From Microbotryum silenes-acaulis (taxonomy: Eukaryota; Basidiomycota; Microbotryomycetes; Microbotryales; Microbotryaceae): 64,000 nucleotides of DNA. The translations under genes were made by a program, and so were the position numbers. The stretch lies in NCBI GenBank assembly GCA_003665825.1, contig QPFY01000017.1, positions 496,001 through 560,000 of the forward strand, in the 5' to 3' direction. Within the stretch, counting starts at the first letter, position 1; every line of letters starts with the position of its first letter. This document shows, piece after piece, positions 57,130 through 64,000 of the stretch. Under the pieces are notes generated by a model. It was given only the letters and a program-made list of their open reading frames with translations. It was not told where the DNA came from and searched no databases.

Positions 57130-57557
57130 TTATGATGGTCTCCCCTTTTCGTCCGTTGCGACAGGCGATAGTTTTGTTGAAGCTGGTTCGATGCCACGGA
57201 ACCGTTTCCTGTAAAAGAGTTGGCGACGCAAAAGTACGAAGCGAAAAAGTCAGTTTCTCGGGTGCGAAAGATCACGCCCCGCCAAGATCCACGGACCTCA
57301 TGTCCAACTATGAGACGGACGTTATCTCCAGATCAGCAAAGTGTGCATTTTTTGTTCGAACGTTCCGAGTCAGTTTGACTGACCATCCCCCTCTTACACT
57401 CGAAGAAGGCTTTCCTCAACTGTTGACACTCGATCGGTAACGCGTCGCTATGGTGCTGTAGGCATTCGTGCGGTGTTCTCGGTGGTTCGGATTTGAGTAC
57501 GCAGTCGGATTTGAGGAGACAGTCGGCCAGGGCGGTACGGACGCCGTGGCAGGACAT
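57130..57557 (-). CDS. PET191: PET191/COA5-type cytochrome c oxidase assembly factor
   Basis: Proposed CDS: complement of 57130-57208, 57297-57307, 57384-57557; 87 aa. Exon 1 carries both Cys pairs of a twin CX9C protein: CHGVRTALADC and CQQLRKAFFEC, then KRGM. The family continues LDMRKRFRG. This is only obtained if an 11-nt exon (57297-57307, between CTCATAG and GTCCGT) is inserted before KRFRGIEPASTK; both introns then have good ends (GTCAGT/CATAG and GTCCGT/TTACAG). The protein is a mitochondrial intermembrane-space/inner-membrane factor for complex IV assembly, oxidised through Mia40. The ATG at 57557 gives MSCHGV; four upstream codons are open but begin with GTG. Confidence 0.9.
57297..57307 (-). 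other. PET191: 11-nt micro-exon of PET191
   Basis: Reads TTG GAC ATG AG on the minus strand, encoding Leu-Asp-Met plus two bases of Arg. It is flanked by an AG acceptor and a GT donor. Skipping it shifts frame and loses the conserved LDMR before KRFRG. Confidence 0.8.
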
Positions 57558-57868
57558 GGTGTCGGGCACTGCCCGGGTCCGGGTGAGGAGCTGCTGGTCG
57601 GAGAGGGGGAGGCGGACCGGATCGCGGAGGGGTGTGGGGGAAACGTAGGTCGGTGCTGCGACTCGAGAAGGTGTTTCAGGGTGTTTTTGTATGCGTGTGT
57701 CGAATCAGACGGTGGCTCTGCAGCGCAGGAAAAACGAGAGGCAGCGAGAGGCCAACCCTCGCAGACGTGGTGTTCGCGCGCTTCCGTTCTGCTTCTCTTT
57801 CTCATCCACTATACCGGCGTCGATCCCTCCGTAGCGTACACCGATTCAGTTTACACTACCTTGTTCCG
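57558..57868. promoter_or_regulatory. Divergent promoter, PET191 (-) and AAGAB-like gene (+)
   Basis: 311-bp shared upstream region; G-rich near 57580-57640. No TATA box stands out. Confidence 0.4.
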
Positions 57869-59201
57869 ATGGCCGCCTCCCTCCCCTCGTGCTCAACGAT
57901 CCTGGTCTACTCGCTATCGGCGATCCCGCACGAACAAGTCGACCAGATCATCCAGAGTACGTCTACCAATACGGCCAGACACAGCTTGATTTCAAGATGT
58001 ACTTAGTTCTCGGAAAACCACTCTCCAGCTCTCATCCAATCCGGAACCAACGCCTCCCTCCCTTCAACCTCCGCAGCGACGACGCACGATCCGCACCCCA
58101 CCTCGCCGAGCCCAACTCGCGGCCCAAGACCCTGGACGATCCGAAACAAGTACTACACCTGCGAGGTTCAGTTCGTACATGTTCTTCAAGCCAAGGATGG
58201 GGAACGGAGGAGAGATGATCAGGGTGGGTATCAAGTTCAAGGTGATGAGCCCGCGGTGATCGTCGTCGCTCCCCCCACCCAAGTACGTTCTTTTCCCTTT
58301 CTCGGGGCTGGTCTGTCCCTCGGAAAAACACATCGACACTAACCCAGCTTTCATCTTCTTCACAACACAGACCCCTCCCACCGACCTCGCCAACCTCCTC
58401 TCCTCCCTAGCTGTCAGAGATCCCGAATTCGACATCGCCCTTTTGCTCACCAGTTCACCCTCCCCAATCGATCAAGATCCAATCTCTTCACCACCGAACG
58501 ATCAAGCCTGGCACGATCTCTCCCTAAACCACGCGTTCGAATACGTTCTTCCCTCTTCATCATCATCGGCTTTGAATTCGACCGGTCCGTCGACTTTCAA
58601 AACGGAGGCGGAGGCGGATTATGATGATAGGGGTGATAAAAGAGGTACCGAACGCGTGATCGAAGTACTCCAATCTCGAATCTGGGAACGTATGATCCCC
58701 TGCACGACTGAATCCGAACGAACTGTACAACAGACCACAGTCAATTCGCACGAGTCGACTTTACTCAACTTATTACCCCCACCTACCTTACCGAAAGCGA
58801 AGGAATATTCACCCGTTCGAGTCGATTGGCCGGAGAGGTTCTTACCTAATCTTGTCGCTAAAGGAGGGGAGAGGGAGAGTAAGCATCAGGGAGAGGGGGA
58901 AGGTTTTGACGATGATTTTGCCGAGTTTGTGTCCGGACCGTCTCGAGCAGAGGTGGGAAGGTGGGATGAGATTTCGAGCGCGTCAACGTCGTTTACTACG
59001 ACACCCGGCAGCGGCAGCGGTAGCGGCAGCGACGCGGAAGAAGAAGATGATGATAATTTCGCGACTCTCGAACTACAAGATCAAGAACTTGAAAGCTTAT
59101 TCGCTCAACTCAGCACTGCAAGGGAACATGCGCTGGGGATAAAGGACCTGGATGAAAAGCGCGCGTTTGCGGAGAAGACGGTGTTGAGTTTGTTGGATTG
59201 A
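57869..59201 (+). CDS. AAGAB/p34-type adaptin-binding protein
   Basis: Proposed CDS: 57869-57956, 58029-58282, 58371-59201; 390 aa. It starts CSTILVYSLSAIPHEQVDQI, then GPRPWTIRNKYYTCEVQFVH, the beta-strand pattern of the small-GTPase-like p34/Irc6 domain. The middle ends in WPERFLPNL and an acidic Ser-rich linker. The C-terminus (NFATLELQDQELESLFAQLS, then REHAL and EKRAFAEKTVLSLL) is the conserved AAGAB helical end. Family members act as chaperones in clathrin adaptor AP-1/AP-2 assembly. A second in-frame acceptor at 58077 would remove 16 residues. The P-loop of animal homologues is not evident. Confidence 0.8.
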
Positions 59202-59395
59202 AGAACGGTGGCATAGTAGATTCATTGATTGATGGGTTTGGGGTGTGTGTTGTGATACTTTGCATGAGAGGAACTGAGGATGCGAGGGGGTTTACTACAA
59301 GCAATCATGTAATCTTGCGAGCGAGAGAAGTGGAACCGAACAGGTGAACAAACCACGATGCACCTACAAGCCGATGGACCAGCCATCATCAGCCA

Positions 59396-60708
59396 TCAAG
59401 TCACAGCGACAGTTTCCACGACAGTTTTGCCCGCCAGCACATCCACCGCTTCGTCCGGAACCTTTTCCTTCAAAGGCCATTCCCTCATCGCCTCGGCCTT
59501 CTCATTCAACTCGGGGAACACCTCATCCGAAAAGATCTTCCCCATCCAATCCTTGATCTCGGCCTCCCCCTCCGATCCACGATCTTTGACCAAAGCGCCC
59601 AACATCGCTTCGAACAAATTCGCGAGCGCGTCTTGGTGGTGCGCGAACGATTCTTCGCCGTGCGCGACTTTGCCGAACAGCATCAAATCGCCGAGTCCGT
59701 AGGCCCAAGCGATGTAGGAAATCGTATCGTTTTGAATCAACATGGCCGCAAGGAGCTGGTTGGTCGAATTGATGAAGAACTTTGTCAGACCCTTCGAGTA
59801 CCGATCAGTTGTTAGTAACAAAAGCAAACAAAAAAGGCACTGACCGTGTAGCTGGCATGGGTCAAACTCGGGAACTTTTTAATCAAAATATTGGCGACGT
59901 AATGCTTCAACTCGGCATCGCCGAACCATTCGAGAGGACGAAAACACTTGACGTAACTCTCTTCCTTGCTCAGACGAACATTATTCGACCCGTTGAGGTA
60001 ATAGCTTAGGTGCGTAACGGATTGTAAGCGCAGGTCGAGCGATCTGATCAAAAGTGGTGGGGGCAGCGCGGTCAAGTTGGGCTGGATCCCCGGGCTGCGC
60101 CAGAAGACGGGGTGGGGTGGGATCAACGTCGAGAAAGGGTTGCGACGGGGACGTAGCGCCTGCATGGGATCGTCGTCACGAGTCATGGACTTGCGAACTT
60201 TAACTTTGGGTTGGTTGGCGGGCTTGGGAGGTTTGGGAGGTTTGGGTCGCTTCCTCTTGAATTTGGTGGATTTGGTGGGGGCGGATGATTGACGGACGGG
60301 GTGCGTAGGAACGAGAGGAAGAGGATGGGCTAGCTGAGCTTGACCCCCGACGACAGCTGCGGTCAATTCGGAGACGCGATCTGTGTTGGAAGGGACCTCA
60401 GGAGTGGTTGTATTCGTTTGAGACGAAGCAACGCGCGGCGATGTGTAACCGCGGGGACCGGGTGCCGCCGGTTCAACGGGCAGTCGAGGCCAAGGTAAGA
60501 GCGCCCGTTCGACCTCGACTGCCCGTTCAAAACTGCCTTGAGCTTGGACTGCCAATGTGTTCGTCTTTCCGGGCTCTTGCTTGGCTTGTGGCTCTGTTTT
60601 GGTTGCCGCTTGAGCCATGCGACTGCCAATGGATGGCGAGAGCTTGACGCGTTTGGCCCGGGGCGGTCCGTCGAGCTTGACTTGTGGCTCCGTGACCGAT
60701 CGTGTCAT
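59396..60708 (-). CDS. RNase III-domain protein without dsRBD
   Basis: Proposed CDS: complement of 59396-59791 and 59845-60708; 419 aa. The N-terminal ~230 residues are Pro/Lys-rich (KFKRKRPKPPKPPKPANQP). The RNase III fold follows: LTALPPPLLIRSLDLRLQSV, LEWFGDAELKHYVANIL (the first acidic signature) and ALANLFEAMLGALV (the second). No dsRNA-binding domain follows. The Asp expected in the second motif (A-D-x-x-E-A) is Asn here, while the Glu is kept, so catalysis may be weakened. Fungal relatives include mitochondrial ribosomal L3/mL44-type proteins and orphan RNase III proteins. The frame is open upstream to 60864 from a GTG codon, so an upstream exon may exist. Confidence 0.72.
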
Positions 60709-61368
60709 GGGTTCGGAATTCAGTTCCGGAGCACGTTCAGGTTCGAGCTTGATGGGATTGATGCCCACTGCACAGGGGAGGGACAGGATCAGCGTGTTAC
60801 TCGATTCGCGGCGGGTGGAGGTGGAGTGGTCGATGGGATCACGTGCCGAGATGGGTCGCAGCACCCGACAGCAGATCGCATTGAGCGCGATACTGCACTA
60901 AGCATCATTCAGACAAGGTAGCCTTGGACCACGCCCTTCCCACTTCATATCTCTGCAACGCCGGCATGTCGATCAGCACGATCTGAAACCAGTCCTGTGC
61001 ACTGCACTGCACTGCGAAGCGAATGCGAGTCCGCTATAATCGCCTGGTCGTACAGGCGCCGCCGAGGAGAGCAGAACCAGTTGACAGTGTCAAGGCGAAC
61101 TCACAACTAGAAAGTCTCAGAGCTTGGGGCTGAACAATAAAGTATTTATGCACGTTCCGAGCCAGACAAGCGAGACGACCGGAGCTGGTGAGGGGGCGGG
61201 GGGGCGGGGTGAAACCAACCGGCAGTCGGGCGGCGCGTGGGCAGTTGGGCGGCGCGTGCGACAAAGTGCGATGCAGCTGGTGCGACGCACTTTTGACCCA
61301 GTTTTTAACGTCCAGGGGAAACGACATGGTCTGTTCACAACATCTTATTACGGCAATATAAAACAATA
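60709..61368. other. Gap between RNase III-like 5' end and PEX11-like 3' end
   Basis: 660 bp. 60709-60864 is an open extension of the RNase III-like frame without ATG; a possible ATG lies at 60882-60884 but does not join in frame with the splice sites I can see. The remainder holds the PEX11-like 3' flank, with G-rich stretches at 61180-61260. Confidence 0.4.
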
Positions 61369-62836
61369 TCATAACCTCCTCGTTACAGGTACAAAATCCC
61401 TCCATGCTTGTGAGATCCTGTCGGACGGCGGGAAGGTACGGAGACATCGTCAGCTTGGGAACGTGGGAACGACAAGGTGCCGCCGAGGTAAAGCCACGTA
61501 CATGATGGCAGACGAGGTCAATCCAGCCCAACTCTTGATCATTTCCGACATGACATCCAAATCGAGCACATCCCACACTGTCGACAAGAACGAACGCGGC
61601 GGGGTCAAAATCTGCACTGCCTGCAGTGGCCGAAGAAACAGAACCCAAGCGGAACGGACCAGCGAACAAGCCATCACTCGTCAACCTCAACCTCTCCCAC
61701 CACAGATCGGTCAACTCCTCTCTGAGAGCCTTCAACCGTCTTCTCTCGTTCCTCACTCGCTCTCTCAGCATTTTCTCCTCCAGCCTCCGCTCCTGCCTCA
61801 ATCCGTTCCGCAACTCTTCTCCTTCTCCGATTCCTTCCGTACCCGACGATCCCCCTACCTCTACCAGCTGCAAAGACGAAGGTTCCCAATACTCGAACGA
61901 ATCGAGTCGTTCCTCCAACTTGATCGCCTCCTTCCTCACGGCCCTACCTTCCTCCCAAATCTGTTGCCTCGACCTCGCAACTTGGAGCAAGCCAATCAAC
62001 GCAGCCATCAAGGTCGCCACATCAGCGATTCGATCGGCCTGACGCGTGCGTCTTTGTGACAAACGGATCAGATTCAATTTCGAAAAGAGGTAGATGTTGT
62101 CCGAAAGAGTTGAGACGAGGTCGAATGATTGACGAGTGAGGTGCAACAAGGTCGAAAGTTCGGGAACGAGACCCCAACTTGATGAGGACAACGACGGGTC
62201 ATTCTCAGGATGGGCGCTTTTGCCTTTGCCTTTTCGCCGATTTCGGATGTGGTGGAAGGGATCCCAGGAATGGTAGATGTAGTACGTAAGATCGACTAAG
62301 GCGACGAGCCGACGGATCGCCGAGAGCGTCGACACGAGCGCCAATAAGCGGCTCAACAGGGGCGTCGATAGCTTGTGTCGACGTAGGTAGAGCGTGAAGC
62401 GGAGAGAGTATTGTAAGACTCTCTAACGAGGGTGAAAGCTTGTATCAGAGGTCGGGTTCCGGTGAAGGTTCGGAATCCTGCTCTCAACGTTACGACCAGA
62501 CTCACCAAGCCGGCTTCACGGCCATCTGCTGTCGCAAAGAAGTCGACGGCATGGAACACTTTGGTCCTCCGTTGCGGTTTGGTCGATGGAACAAACTGGA
62601 GATCAAGAGGAAGGAGACAGGTTCAGCAACAGCTCGTGCGCCGCACATACACGACGGCGACCGGTCCGACGACTCGACGAGGAGGTCCGGGGGTTGGGGA
62701 ACGGCGGACTGACCTTGGTCGTACTACTCGCTACACGGGGCAGCGCGATCGACGATGTAGGAGGAGTTGGAAGTGGAGCCACGAAAGATGGAGCTGGGTC
62801 CGAGTTCGTAGCCAACGAATTCGAAGTGGGGTTCAT
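61369..62836 (-). CDS. PEX11-family peroxisomal membrane protein
   Basis: Proposed CDS: complement of 61369-61417, 61502-61577, 61660-62422, 62506-62595, 62714-62836; 366 aa. The Pex11 core is visible: FFATADGREAGL joined to RVLQYSLRFTLYLRR, then RLLALVSTLSAIRRL, DNIYLFSKLNLI, a central hydrophobic helix (VATLMAALIGLLQV), a long charged helix (EERLDSFEYWEP onward), LTSDGLFA-VWDVLDLD and the hydrophobic end SWAGLTSSAIM. Pex11 proteins tubulate peroxisomal membrane before fission. The charged insert between the hydrophobic segments is longer than in budding yeast Pex11, as in the Pex11C/Pex25-like branch. The last exon (16 codons) completes the reading. Confidence 0.82.
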
Positions 62837-64000
62837 TTGTGGGGGGTTGATCACTTCCGGCTATCAGGAAAGACGACGGGGTGAGCGTGGGGAGACCGAG
62901 CCATTAGACACTGCGCTCTCTCTCAGGGCCAGAGTGGGCCCGGCTGCTCCGGCTGCTAGCGGCTGAATCGAGACGAGCGCGCCGGCACAGTTGTCGTGTC
63001 AGGCTGGGGTTCCCTCCCCAGTAGTAGTACCTGGTGCCAAACGAGATGTGCCGGTCGCCGGAGCAATCGATATCGGGGCCCCGGGAAGGGATTGCTCGAT
63101 TGCCAGCTCCTACGTCAAACACGATACGCTGTTCGGTCATAAGCACCCCACACTCGCCCTGTACCTACGTCATAATGCGGGGATCAAGTGCAGAAAAATC
63201 ACCGGCTTACTTATAAGTTAAGATCCGGGAAGGGACCTCTTTTATCGACGTCGAACTTAGTTATTTATGCATCAGAGCCGACCGACGGACTTCGGCGCTG
63301 TCTCGGCGCTTGCGCGGACCTGCAAGGAGGCGAATACGAAATCGATCAACACAAGCGGTCAGTTACGGGTACACACCGCCTCATTCCCATAATAGGGTTT
63401 CAAAGCAAGCAATCATCCTAGGTATTTCAAAGCCAGCAAAGCCTCCCATAATTTATCCGCCCAATCATGAAGACCGAACCATAGAAAAGCCTGCGAGAGC
63501 GATTTCGATTCCTGGGCCTTGCCTCAGCTTCGGGGCCGCCGCGCCACATTGGTCGGCGGTACGCAGGAATGCGCAGCGCAAGCCGACCTGGAGCCAAGCC
63601 CATCATTGGCTGCGCTCTTCTCCCCGGATCATGCTAGCCGCCCGCGCCGCGCTCTATCTGGCCACCTTTTTCTTGGACGGGCGGGGTTTTAACCGAAAGT
63701 CTGCCTACTATGATGAGGTGTCGAGGAGTTTTTTTCGATGTTTAGAGGGCTAATCGACCGCGGAGAAACTTCCTTCGCGGAGAAATAGATCAGCTGATCA
63801 GGGTCGACGGCGCACGCGGCACGCGGCAAAGCGAGGAGCTCGGGAGATCTCGGGCAGATCAACACTCCTTCTGGCCCAGCGCCGCTAGAAACCTCCAAGG
63901 ACGAGCAAAACTTGCATGACGGATTGAACCACTGGGCGCAGTCCAGCGTCGACGGTAAAATCGCTCCGCGATTCTGGATCACGCGGTTCAGCCTGATTTT
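62837..64000. other. Terminal 1.16 kb without a supported gene
   Basis: The first part should be the promoter of the PEX11-like gene. Beyond that I see only short overlapping frames (63310-63753 plus, 63689-63982 minus) with no family words or splice structure. No tRNA, repeat array or mobile element was recognised. Confidence 0.45.

Noticed and set aside
56841..57440. 199-codon plus frame
   Set aside because: Antisense to PET191, which is supported by twin CX9C motifs and splice sites.

Overview
The window is nuclear DNA of a filamentous or dimorphic fungus, most likely a basidiomycete and probably Pucciniomycotina (an inference from gene content and intron style, not a placement). Genes are short-spaced and broken by many small introns, mostly 50-120 nt with GTGAGT/GTAAGT/GTCAGT/GTACGT donors. 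I propose about 100 introns across 27 protein genes. All exon boundaries were read by eye from splice signals, frame continuity and family motifs. No rRNA, tRNA, CRISPR array, insertion sequence or viral gene was recognised.

Left part (1-34.5 kb), dense housekeeping genes: the 3' end of midasin MDN1 (+); a Set9/Suv4-20-type histone H4-K20 methyltransferase with a very long tail (-); a GTPBP1-type GTPase (-); an SNAPC4-like Myb protein (+); an NDR-family kinase fused behind a CRIB domain (-); an unrecognised membrane protein (-); an F-box protein (+); UTP14 (-); IBA57 (+); a small Cys-rich protein (+); homoisocitrate dehydrogenase LYS12 (-); a mitochondrial DUF1640/MCUR1-type coiled-coil protein (-); quinolinate phosphoribosyltransferase BNA6 (+); and ubiquitin-conjugating enzyme RAD6 (-).

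Middle part (34.5-50.5 kb), sparse and accessory in character. All genes lie on the minus strand with 0.7-1.5 kb gaps: two tandem secreted lipases of the Candida LIP family, two single-pass membrane proteins with long Ser/Pro-rich cytoplasmic tails, and a Zn2Cys6 transcription factor.

Right part (50.5-64 kb), dense again: a SIKE/FGFR1OP2-like coiled-coil protein (+), a bZIP factor with a C-terminal DUF3425-type domain (+), a VWA-domain protein with a poly-Gln N-terminus (-), PET191 with an 11-nt internal exon (-), an AAGAB/p34-type protein (+), an RNase III-domain protein (-) and a PEX11-type peroxisomal protein (-). The last 1.1 kb holds nothing I can support.

Main points of interest: the CRIB-NDR kinase fusion, whose APE motif is changed and whose hydrophobic motif is assembled across a frame-neutral intron; three ~38-residue repeats at the end of Set9; the PET191 micro-exon; a GC-AG intron in the bZIP gene; a splice-junction phase problem in the second lipase; an Asp-to-Asn change in the RNase III acidic motif; and several stop-free introns with lengths divisible by three placed at functional motifs.
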